A DNA stretch of 62,000 bases from Phoronis australis. Lineage: Eukaryota > Phoronida > Phoronidae. The notes beneath the pieces are model-generated. The model did not search any database. It worked only from the letters and a program-made list of their open reading frames with translations, and was not told where the DNA came from. The position numbers were made by a program, and so were the translations under genes. The DNA lies in NCBI GenBank assembly GCA_002633005.1, contig NMRA01000115.1, positions 11,996 through 73,995 of the forward strand. The letters run 5' to 3'. Below, in pieces: positions 35,401-47,400 of this stretch. Position 1 is the first letter of the stretch; every line of letters starts with the position of its first letter.

Positions 35401-38400
35401 GCAGTTACTTTGACATGGTGGGGTTTGTGGGCATCTGGTACGCCAATTTAGGGATTTTTCCAAATCTCTTGTTGAAACTTACCAGAAACTTGGGTGACTG
35501 TCCCCACCCAAGTCAAAATTCATATCGAGCTTCACTACAAGGTTAGCACATAAATAAGCATGTTTTTCAAACAAGCGCGTAAGTTTATTTGACTTTCTAA
35601 ATGTATGTATTCTCACTGTTACCTCAGCTGTATAATAATTCAGTTCCATTACCAGAGAAATAGACTACTGTAACTGGCTGGATGAAAGTTAAATCGAACA
35701 TTAAATGTTCATGGTTTTTTAGAGTTGTATGTAATATTATATTGTAATAAGCCAAATGCCCTTCTTTCAGAAAAGTTTCGTTGTGAACGTACACAAATTC
35801 TTTGAAGTAAATTACCTTTCTCATGATACAATTAATTCAAAAAACAAAACGCTAGTCATCGAGAGATACTTGCGGTAAGAAATCTTATTTAACGGAGAAA
35901 TCTTCCATGCATACACAGCGTAAATCAACATTCCTGCTAAGCCGTCCAATCACTTTAATGGCAGCCTTTTTGCTGCTGTACTCAGTGAGGTCGTGAGTGC
36001 AGTCGCTAAACTCTTGTCATTCACTAGGCTGAGCAAGGTCTCGCGTGATTTCACCAAACTTGCAAGAAACCTGGCCTACGGTACAATTACCCAGCAGTTA
36101 ATGTCCATTAATCGTTAATCCCTTCGTCTGCCTCATTCAACCCTTACCGTAAACATTGAGCGACGCCACACCCCTTTGAGTCGAAGAAGTCCCGTGATAC
36201 TTGAGTTCATCGCGTCGGTAGTAGTTGGAAAGCCTCGCTGTTCCTTCCTCGATCCCTGACCCAGGTGAGTGTTGATACGAACCCACTGTCTGACCACATG
36301 ACCATATGAACTCCATGTTAGTGTTAATGAATCCGTGGTCTTGAGGTTCAGTGGCTGTACATGTAAAAGTATATATCAGTGTTATCAAACTGAGTAATCA
36401 CAGTCCGCAACTTTTGTAGCTTAGAACCACATCTCTCGATAAAAATAGTGTGGAATATGTCGGAGGATGGTTTTCCAAGACGATTTGCAGTCTGCTACAG
36501 CTTCTTCCAGTGATTAATAGGATAGTGTTGTCATCAAAGAACACCCGTATTTAAGTGTGTTTATATTTTCACTAGATAGTAGTCTACATATATACAAGGA
36601 AGTACATTCATTAGGATCGATTATTGAGGAGACTGGTAATTTAGAGGCTATCATTCAATATACCATTTAGTCTTTTTCGAAATAAGATGGTTGTGGTTCC
36701 GTTTTCCTCGTAACCCAATGCAGCAGTAAGACTGTCGGAACCACCGTAGAATGAGTCAAAGCGGGGCGTTGACCGGTCCCTTGTGTAGTAGTCATGGATC
36801 CGACTCAGGGATTGATGTGCTGCACCGATGACTATATCCGTGCAGTCCATTGGATGAAGATCAGTTGCTAAAACCGATGTGTTAAATTACACAAATAACA
36901 ATTTACTCATACATACATTACATCTAGATACAGAAAACTCTCAATCCTCTACCAAAGTTGCATTCGATATTTTCAATTTTCTCCTGGTTTTATTTCGTAT
37001 TAATAGCTATTGAGTATACACTAGGCTTTTCAGAGTACACAATACGACGTGCATAGTGACAAATTGCTCGAAAGGGGCGATACTCCAAGAAAAAAAATCC
37101 TCGGAGTAATGACCCGTCGGTAGTACTACCCGACGCAATGTTCTCTACTACGTGGCTACAATTTAAGAGGCAGTCCATATAAAAACCAGTAGATTTTCAA
37201 AAATCAGTCTATACGTCAAAATTTAAAACAACTTCATTTTTTGTACATGGGTAGGTATCCTAACAAAAACCCAAATGCCAAATTTTGCGCACTCAATGAC
37301 CCCTAATTTCGCCGCTGGAGCATGATAACACAAATTGGCACAATTGGGCATATTAGCCGTCTCAAAAATCGCATGTTTTCAGCAACAAAAATGAGTAACA
37401 TACAAAATAGATCAAAAGCTATATTTTGGTGGCTGAAATAACCAACGTATACTGTGCATAATTCTGTGCCATTTATTAAAATCTAACAGTTTTATGCTAG
37501 ACAGGGGAGATAATCCACAGACCACTTTTTGGGGCTAATTTTAGTGGCCATTTTTGTGACCTTCTTACTGCCATAAAACACCTTGTAGCCTTATGTGACG
37601 TTTTGAACATACAGTTAAAGAGTTAGTCTTGATGACTGAGCAATAAAAAATCTTGCCTCAACTTTGCACTTTAGTGAAAATTGTCTTGCAAAACTGTCTA
37701 TTTTCATAGTTTGGAAATGACGAGCAGAGTTTACAAACCATTTGAACAAACTTTTAGGCAAGAAGTCTGCTTTAAATAGTTATAGAAACCAAGTCTAAAG
37801 TCTTTCAAATGAAAACAAGATGTTTTCTGGGTTTATTACGCGGCTAGTATCAAAACTGAACCCGATGACCTTTGCCCACTGAGGAAGTCAGTTGAGGTTT
37901 AAAGCTTGAGGATTTATAAAAAATGTACGTGTAATCCTCTCGTATTCTTTCATTTCTTTTACATAATCAGGTTAATTTAAACACTCTGTACAACTTTTGA
38001 ATGGAAATAAATGCCTTTAAGATTAAACGAGTAAGAATTGNNTAAAACTGCACACATTTAAATCTTTTTTCATCCGTATAGTTTTGATTACCGGGGTTAA
38101 TCAATAAACCCAACATTTCCCTACGCTCTTACTGTTTTATTTTTTGCGGCAGCCAAGGGGGGGGGGGCCCTGGCCCCCCCTAAATCCGCCTATGTACATG
38201 TATTGTTACTGCGATATTCCTGCTTCTGCAGGCCGAACTCCGGACATACATGTATATTATAAACATCTTGCATATTTGTCATAGTCATGGCTAATGAAAC
38301 CGGTCTTTCAGATTGTGTTCTAAATTGTGAAAGTGGTATGCACATTCTATTTAACTACAAGAGATTCTCCAAAGAGCGTTATCTGTCATTCAAAAACGGG

Positions 38401-41400
38401 AACGAATAGTACACCAATCCACATTATTTACGCACTAGCCTATTACGGGCTGCACTACCTGGTTCCCCCTCTGGTTCCGGTTCACTAGTCGGTTCGTGCG
38501 TAGGTTCACTTGTTGGCTCAACTGTCGTCTCGCTTGTTGGCTCAGTTGCCGGCTGGCTTGATGGTTCTCCCGTTGACTCATTCGTCGGCTCACTTCTTGG
38601 CTCGCCGACTGTTTCACTGACTGGCTCAGACTGTCCCTCTGGCTCAGCGGTTGGGTTTTGCTGCATGTTTGTATCATCCAGAAGGTGTCTACATGTCGCA
38701 GACATACCTAAATTTGGCACAATCGGATAGGACGTCAATTGTGGTAATATAAATGGTGTTTTATAATTACCTATGCATCGACTACAACTTCGGTCAATAA
38801 CAATTGTGTACAAATAATGACTATACAATGTAGTGTACGATGAATTGCAATATTAGACATACAGTAAAGGATCAACCATTCTGCACTCAGATACATGCAA
38901 CTTGGGGTGCTGAGCAAATAAGTCCCCATCTCTGCCCCACAGGACTATTCACAAGTTGTGGTAACCGGAGACGATCCATTAAACTGAGAAGCTGCAAATT
39001 AGGGTCTCGTCATCACAGGTGCCCCTCAAAATTCGTGGCAGCTGGAAAATTATGGCAAATAGGGGAGTGAACTTTGGTGCCCGTCTCGTCGCCACAGTCA
39101 TCCCTCGAATATTGTGGCGACCTTGGGGGGAGGGTGTTGTAGGAAATTGTAGTGAAAGGAGCGAATTGTGGTGGTTAGGGCTAAGAGACTCGTTATAGCT
39201 TGGTGTCACGAGAAAACTTAATCCGGCACCAATTGCATGCATAAATCTTTCCGTATGTAAACTTTGCTCAGGAAAACGTTAACTTTGAATATGCTTATGA
39301 CAAGGGAAACTATGTTCTTGTCATCAAAAGCAACGTTTGGTTACCATTGTTGGTGCATGTACAGCGGACTGACTGAAAAGTTGGAGGTATGACAACTAGT
39401 CGGTGTGAATACTGTGGTTAGGGAAAATTTCAGTTTCCACACAGGGCGTATAAATGGTGTATAAATAAACATCTAAGAAAACTGCAAACGTGATTCGGCA
39501 TGTTCGTTGGCTATTCAAAAGAAGCAGCAATAGTTACCTCGCGGTCTCCAGCCCAGTGCCGCATAAGAATCGCCATTTACTTTCATTACAAACTCTACTT
39601 CATCCGACGTCTACAAAAAATTGATATACACGATCAGAGCATACCCGTTGGCGTTGTGAAGAACTACCTGCTGACATTGCTAACGATGTTATATTGGTAA
39701 ACGCGTGCAGCAAATGCAAATCTTGGACATTTGCTTCACTTGTCATCAAAAAGTTGCGCATTTTATCCAATATGCGTTCAATCGCTCGAGTGCAACACGA
39801 CCATGTGATATTGTTTTCCGTGTTCCCTCCTGCATTACTTCAACAGTAACCTCTAACATGGAAAGTTCAAAAGGTAGATCAATGTTAACTCGACGCCGTT
39901 GGCCGGCTCGAAAATAGTTTAAAGTAATACAATTGCAGCAGTATAAATAACACTTTACAGTACATGCAATCAGGTCCCAAATGTAACATCTGGAACCGGA
40001 CTGTTTGTTGTACGATACTTCTGTCTCAGTTTTCAATTGCTCAATATTATATCGTCTGCAACTCGGGCGCCTATTCATAGGTACATGTAAGTACAATTAT
40101 CTAATATCATGCGCGCGCCCAGGGGGGCTCGGGGGCTAGAATGAGCAACTCCAACTGGCGAAGTGAACAAAAAGGTCTGCCCCGGAGAGACAAAAAGTCC
40201 GAGAAAATGGGACAAATTTCCACTAAGTAAGCGCAAACGCGCAATTCACATAAGTGCTCCCGTTTTTTTTTTTGTTTAGTCCGCCCTCTCTTTTGTTAGC
40301 AAATGGTTCAAAACGTCGGGAATTCGAGCCCCCATATCGAAGGCTGGGTGAATATTGTTTATATTTAACTATTTTCAGGAATTGTGACAAGTTCAATGCA
40401 CAATAACCGTTGTTTTCATCTTTCTTGCCTCTTTTCAAGCAATAAATCGTTACACTTAAAACTGTTTCTTTTACTAGAGAAAACGTGTATCCTAACGTGC
40501 AATGTATACATATAGGATGTGATCCGCCGCGTGAACAGTTTGGGTGAAATATTTAAAAATTCTGCAGAAAAAATGAAAGAAACTTATGAATTCGAGGCGC
40601 ATGGGATGAATACAAAATGTACCTCGATTGGCGTAGATGTAGTAATATCTCACTCGTACCGTGACCGATACGCGGAATAACGTCGAGTGGAATACTGCTT
40701 CGTCTACGCCACTCTCGGTACGTTTTGTGTATATCCGTTGACTTTTGATTGATTGTTGGTCCTGAAAACACCACCATCGTGCTTTTATTGACACACTTCC
40801 AGTGGCGGATCTAGGGGGCCAAGGGGGTCATGCCCCCCCCCCCTAAAATTCTACCAAATACCATTTGACTAGCACATGCGCGCAACCAGGGGGGCTCGGG
40901 TGAACAGACCCCGTTTACCGTTTTTTTTTAGTCAAAAGGTCAGTAAACTCAAAAATTCGAGACCCCTACATCCCTACAATTTAGGGTGGACGCGCGCGAA
41001 ATTCTTGTTATTCCTGTACCGTGGCCCCCCCTTAACTCAAAATCCTAGATCCGCCCCTGACTTTTGAGACACTTGCTTTGTAAGACGTTTGACCCACCTT
41101 GTCAAACCAATACACTGAACATCATTTATAGCGTTCCATAACTCACCTGAATCACCCTGAAGTACAAATCGAAACCAGTGGTGAGCATTCGGTGATTGTA
41201 GGCGGAGAGGTCCGATGGTTTTGTCTTCACCGAAGACTCTGTGGACAAAAACCATGGTTAATTACCGTTACATTGTAGTTGTTCTTTTTTCAAATGAACA
41301 GACATATGAAAACTGTGGCATAACTGGACTTGAAATCTCGTGGTTATTTAGACGTAATTCCGACAGAAGTGTGGCAAAGACACGAGGTTCAGTTGGTTAA

Positions 41401-44400
41401 AGTGTATGCTTTGCAAATAAATTGACTTTTTGTTTATTGAAGCACAGATCAATCTGATAAAACATAAAAAACATCATTCACAATGCTGCAACAACTGTCC
41501 AGCACTTTATATTCTCGTTATTTGTTTGTGTCTTGCTTTTAACAAGTTTTTCTCGGCTGCATTATTCAATCTTCCTTCCAATGCCAGCGAACTTTTATTG
41601 GCGTTCTGTGTGCTGCAACTCCGACTTGACTAACAAGTGTACATGTACGTGGATGTGTGATGTTTTCTGACATGATCCCCAGCACAAGCCCGGAATTTCC
41701 AAAACAAGGCCAACTATGCAACGCATTTTTCTACATCCGGGAGATAAGAGAGCTCTACGTGAATCGGGTGTATTTACTGATACCCGCGCTAAAAGTAATA
41801 GAAAATGACCGAGGACACCGGCAATGGTGCTTATCACAGCCTATGTAAAAAGCCAAGCGAGCTATTCTACTCAGTGTGCGTGAAAAGAAGAGAGAATAGG
41901 CAGAATTACATTCGAAGATAAATAGCTCTAGTATAAGTACTTGGCAGTATAATGGAATTGTACATTCCTAGTAATGTCGAGCCTTCTCAGATTCGAGTAT
42001 TGCTACACAATCGGTCCGCTGTCTTCCAGATTTAGCTCGATTTCCGTGCTTGGTTTTTGGTTGATTTTATGTGTAAACCTATAATTATCGTGTTTCCACT
42101 GTTTAAGCAATAAACAAATGAGTCTCAAACAAAAATCGAAAGATCAGTACCAAATACAAATCCAAAACTTGCTTTCCATTAACTATATCTGCACTGAAAA
42201 CCTGATAACCTCGTAATTACAGCTGCTCATCTGTGCAATTTCTCGTTGTAACTATTACCCTTAAAATTACACACATTTGTGTCAAGTACACTGTAAATAA
42301 GCTCACGTGTAAGGAGATACCTGAAGGTGACGTGGTTCAACCGTTACCGGTATCTGTGCAGGACAAAGTGAGCTAGAAAGTAAGGCGGTAGCTGAAAGTC
42401 CATTGGTTGAACGGGAAGATTGGAGTGCCTCACAAAATTTTGAGCATAAAAAGGCAAAAAATAATCATATGATGAAATCGAATTAATGCTCCGAACATCT
42501 ACTGCAGTCATGTCTAAGACATAATCAGCGTAAAACTGTTCAACTTTGCTGATGCCATCCCAGTGTCATTGTCGCCTATTATGCATTGTTCATAGTGGCA
42601 ACATTTCACACAGGACGAAGTTTGCAACCGCGAAAGAACGATAAGTAGCTCGCACACAATGGGAAGAAAACAACATTGAGCAACCGTACTCATACAACGA
42701 TAGATAAGCGTTGGATACCTTCCTTGCGCCATCTTTTGTGTTGCAGCTCGCTGTCAACAACAGGCGTGGTTGTAGGGAGACAAAGGAATTTGGTATATTA
42801 ACCCTTTTGATACATCGGGTAAAAAGCGATATTAAATATCACTGACTTCGACGTTGGCCGTTTTTGTTCCATAGAATTCACTTTCACGGAAACCTAGTTC
42901 AAATCTCTCAGTTAAGTCACTGTGTTTTTTGCTTGTTTAGATGTCTGTTACCAACTATTCTAGTGACCGCAGCCTTAGCCAACAAATGAGATAGAGACAA
43001 AAATGATTACACGGTGGGTATCCTCACGTTTAGATGTAAGTAAGCGATTGTTGTCTGAATTCAGTTCTTCGTGGTAAACTACAGATGGACATACTTATAT
43101 TTACAAATAATACCGTGGTTGCTGATAGTTACGAGATACATGTAATCAACTTTTGAAGTTGGCGCACGTCTAAACAATATTTTAAATCTCAACCTCCTCG
43201 CTTCCAAAATAGGCCTACTCTTCATCCACAGCTGTCAAAACGTTTCTTATAATATTGTTAAGACTAAACATAGAAACCCCTGTAAATCCCTTTTGAAACA
43301 GCACTCGCTGTCTACTATGGAAAGCCCGGTGAAAACCTCGAACCATAAATGAGATGATTTTAAATTCGTTGAGGACCATGAATAATTAGCATTTTGCTAA
43401 ACATGTATTGTATATTGCACTGTGTCCTAGTTAAATAAATTCAAAAACATCAATAAAAATTGTAATAATAATAATGATTACGATAACGAGTAATAGTAGT
43501 GATTGTGGTAATATTAGTAATAGCAGTAATAGTATTAATACTAATAAAACTGATAATGTGTGGCCAAATTCATGCCGAGTCAGCCCAGAGGGCATTCCTA
43601 TAGAAGAGGTATACGAATAGTGCCGCCCAAAAAGGTGCTTTTTCACAGCCAAAAATCTCCAAAATGGTACCATTTTTCACTAAATACTATCTAAAAAGGT
43701 GCCTTTTCTGATTTTTTGGGACATAACTGTGCCAAGATATGAATTTTTACACAAAGCTAGTCTCTGAATGTGTCAGTTTTTTACCTAGCCCACTCCTTAA
43801 ACGGATAAGTATCCAAATTTTTCGGGCGGTCCCCTTGTCCAAAAATACTCCAGTACCCCCCGGCTGTGTCAAACACCACTCATTCGTGATCTTGGTCATT
43901 TTCATTGTAATATGACGCTGGTTTCGTAAAATGTAACAATGGTACATTTCTCGCATGTGCATTCGACGTAAAATGTAACAACTACTTAAAATGTGACAAC
44001 TTGTTACATTGTAAGAGAGGCTTAGCAACGTAAAATGTAACAATGACGTTATGTAGCAGTTGTTACATTTTACAAGATTGATACAATTTATCGTGGCCCG
44101 AGGTCTAATTTCTGTACTCGAAACTCGACTCGAAGATTGAAAAACGGCTTCGAGACCAAGTGATTTAAACTTGTAGCGTGATTGGCTCAATTTCGTGTTT
44201 GCGTAAATATTAGATCTTCACTCAGTCTCACAATTTAACGAAACAACACTTACCTTTGGAGCAGTTCGTTCCAAACCATCCGATCTGACAGTAACATTGC
44301 ATTTTGGGATAAAAGGTCGAGTCAGTGTCAATGCATTTTCCGTATTCACCACAGTCGGTATTAGTCCAGCACTCATCTGAAAAAAACATGTTGTTAAAAT

Positions 44401-47400
44401 TCGAGAGATGTCAGCTTCAGCGCAGCAATTGTTTTTGTGGAACGATTTATGCTTCGTAAAGATCACGTGACATCATACTTGTAGTTAACGTGTGGCTAAT
44501 CTGATTCATAATCTGCGCTTTAGATGATTAGATTTGAATTCAACGTCATTGGATGGTACGGGCCTCAAGAAGCTTCTCGCGAAACAGTTGATAATATGTA
44601 CATGTATAGACTATTACATGGCGAAGTCGTTATCCCCAGTATTCTAGCCCGAGTGGATTTTGGAGAATAATTCTCCAAAATCCACAAGGGCTCTAGATAA
44701 TGGGGATAACGACTGGGAACAAATAATAATCTATTTACATGTATACCACATAATGAACAAGAAACATTGCAATGAATCGATCTACCTTTCTCGACTCGCC
44801 AAGGCTTTGTAAGTACTTTCTATGTCAGAGGCCCGGGGTCGGAGGTCGTGACCTTTTAAGAAAAGCCGAGTTGTTTTTGTCAAATGATGCTTTTACTCAA
44901 AACCAATTGAACATTGAAACAAAGTAGCAATAAAGTGTATCTATGAAGGTTTAGCAACTATTATAGCTTACTACACATGTTATCACGCTAAGCTTCGACC
45001 GTGAAAATATCGTAGGTTACCACTGGTAACTGAGTATAAAGCTCAAGTCAAAGGATCCCGGCGACACAATACCCGCATTCAAATTGGAGATCGGTTTACA
45101 ATTGAGAGAACATGAGAGAAAATTTTCGCTGAATTGAAATATCGTTTTATGGAAATTATGCGCATTATTTTTCATAGAGTATAAAAGTCAATACAATGCC
45201 CTTTGTTGAACCTCGCGGTTCCCTGCGTGCCGCTACACTGTAGGCCGGTGGTCGGTAGCCACCAAGCAAGTATCATTTAATTTTCCTCGGGAATTTTTTT
45301 ACACCGGCGTTTCTGATTGGCTCGTCAAATTCTCAATAGCCACCGCTGGCATGACTGATGGATCAAGTGTAAAATGTGGTCTGTTGTACAGACAAATCAG
45401 TGCTTCAAAATTTATGTTCAGGTAATCTGAATACCCGAAAATGCGGTTGCGCCTTTTCGGAGTGCATATTTCTACTGTCGATGACTTTTGATTACCATTC
45501 TGTCCTCCTATTCATAGAGTATGAATAACACCGCACGCTTAAATCGGTCATGTACATGTATGTGCTTCAAGCACGCGGCTATTAAACATTAATGCAGAAA
45601 CGAAACAGTTGCTGCCACGCCACTTGCATGAAAAGGCTAAAAATCGTTCATAGTCTGCCATTTTTCCACGTTGTTGTAAAGCTAACCAATGATTGCCGAG
45701 GTTACACCAACCAATACTAAAGCGCGTGCTACTGTGTGATACTTGCGTGCTGGCAAAGGCACGTAGGGAACCAGCGAGTTTGTTGAACATGCAATTATTG
45801 CGCGTGCTCATTTTAAGTATTCTATTTTCACGTTCGATGAGGTCAGCCGCTGATTGGTGCAGTGGTAAAGTCGACGACCGAGACCCGAAACTCTTGCGGC
45901 CCTGGTTCGAAACCGACCTCAGTTCCCGCCAAAATGTTATTTCCCTAGTGAGTGAACAAAATGAGTTTCTACACGGTTGTATTGGCCACTCGAGTCTAAT
46001 ATTGTGGTAGAAATGTACTTATTCGATGCATTTTTATGCTAGACTTATTTATTTTTCTACGATTTTTGCTTTCTCGGGCTCGTGCCAAAAACCATGTTGC
46101 AGTGAGCCCGTGCCTTCAATTCTGGTGCTCGCAGGTGACGAGTGTTGTTATAAACGTCACCAATGTATCTGTGATGCTGTCCAACAATTATTTGAAAAAC
46201 AAGAGCAGCGCCGTAGATAAAATAATCCAAATGGTAATGAAAGATTATTATTTTACGCAAAAAAACAACATGGAATATTCAAAAATACTGAATGTTAATT
46301 ATGCCATATAAAATACACAAGAAACCGAACGAGGAATGTTAAAAAATTCTGAATGTTAATTGTACCATTAAAAAAGGGCATTATAATGAGTGTCAGGAAA
46401 ACAGTTTATGGCGGAAGGTACATGGTTTAAATTTGTATTTAAAACTAAACGTGACCATTTCAAGTAATTTCTTCTACACTTAGTGAGACACCATCTGTAA
46501 GGTATTATAAATAGAATATTCTGTCTTTGTTCATCGTTTTAGATATTTCGAAGGTTGACGTCAAACGTGTCTAAATCAGGGGCGCATCCAGGATTTTGAA
46601 TTAGGGGTCCAGAGCAGAGGTATTACCCAGTATTTTGCCCGTCAGACATTCGCACCCCCGAAATGCCAAATGGAATCTGGGTGAATTTTAGGGGGCCATG
46701 GCCCCCTTGTCCCCCGCCCCTAAATCCGCAGCAGTACATTTTTTAGATGAATGATAAAGGGTCTGTCCGCCTACACGTAACGTTTATGTTTCGTGTTTCT
46801 GTCGTCACACAATCAAGAATACAATCAAATACTGTACGTAAACTTTGCTTGACTTACATTTAACGGGCCTTGACTCGACCGCAATCCGTCGGCGTTTCTG
46901 AAAAGTTAGTGCAGCGGAAACACCGTTTTCAACAATATTCTTCTCTTGAAAGCGTTTTATGAATGCTGCTATTACGGGTATGTAAAGGTTTCACCGGATT
47001 CTTGTGGATGGGCGTTACTTTTTCTTTAAAAAAATTTGCATTTTTAAATAAAAACACTACTGTTTGGAAAATGCTTACACTTACCTTTAAACTGACAAAA
47101 CTTCCCACTGTACAGTCGATCACAATGACATTGACTATCAGTGTATGACCCGTGACCTGAACAATTTTCTCTCGGAGAATCTGCAGGAAAAGAGAGAGTA
47201 GTGTTTACAGGTGTACTTTTGTAAGTTTTCACCCGTTGTATTTATCCATCTACCACTTTAGAAAGAGAAATGTAATAAAGCAAAAACGAAAAACGATATT
47301 TGATCAGCATGCGTTTAAGAAAAACTACGATCTCTAACTGGTCGACATTTTGTAATCTACGCAATAAAAAAATAAAGTGGCATCTTCAAGATTGACAGTT

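Larger units (their letters stand above)
41239..44253. other. Intron 7 with simple repeats
   Basis: About 3 kb between exon 7 and exon 8. It contains a degenerate TAA/TAG trinucleotide tract (43440-43560) and the GTAAAATGTAACAA cluster (43925-44075). No other exon needed by the phases and none recognised. Confidence 0.55.
44377..47084. other. Intron 6
   Basis: Contains the 44669-centred palindrome, a tRNA-like SINE head at about 45845-45935 and a CAGTGGCGGATC MITE (46577-46734). No further exon recognised. Confidence 0.55.

Noticed and set aside
38435-38677. Overlapping Gln/Ser-rich minus frame across the exon 10 region
   Set aside because: Shifted reading of the same low-complexity DNA; it does not follow the phase set by exon 9.
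41037-41255. Alternative frame of exon 8 (VFGEDKTIGPLRL...)
   Set aside because: It would need phase 2 in and phase 1 out, which conflicts with exon 7 (phase 1 out) and exon 9 (phase 0 in). The chosen frame fits both.
43747-44190. 147-codon minus-strand ORF
   Set aside because: Its apparent peptide repeats come from the GTAAAATGTAACAA motif cluster. No splice context or domain supports it.
45845-45935. Possible functional tRNA gene
   Set aside because: A and B boxes are present, but I could not form a full cloverleaf with a proper acceptor stem, so a SINE head is the simpler reading. A tRNAscan-type search would settle it.
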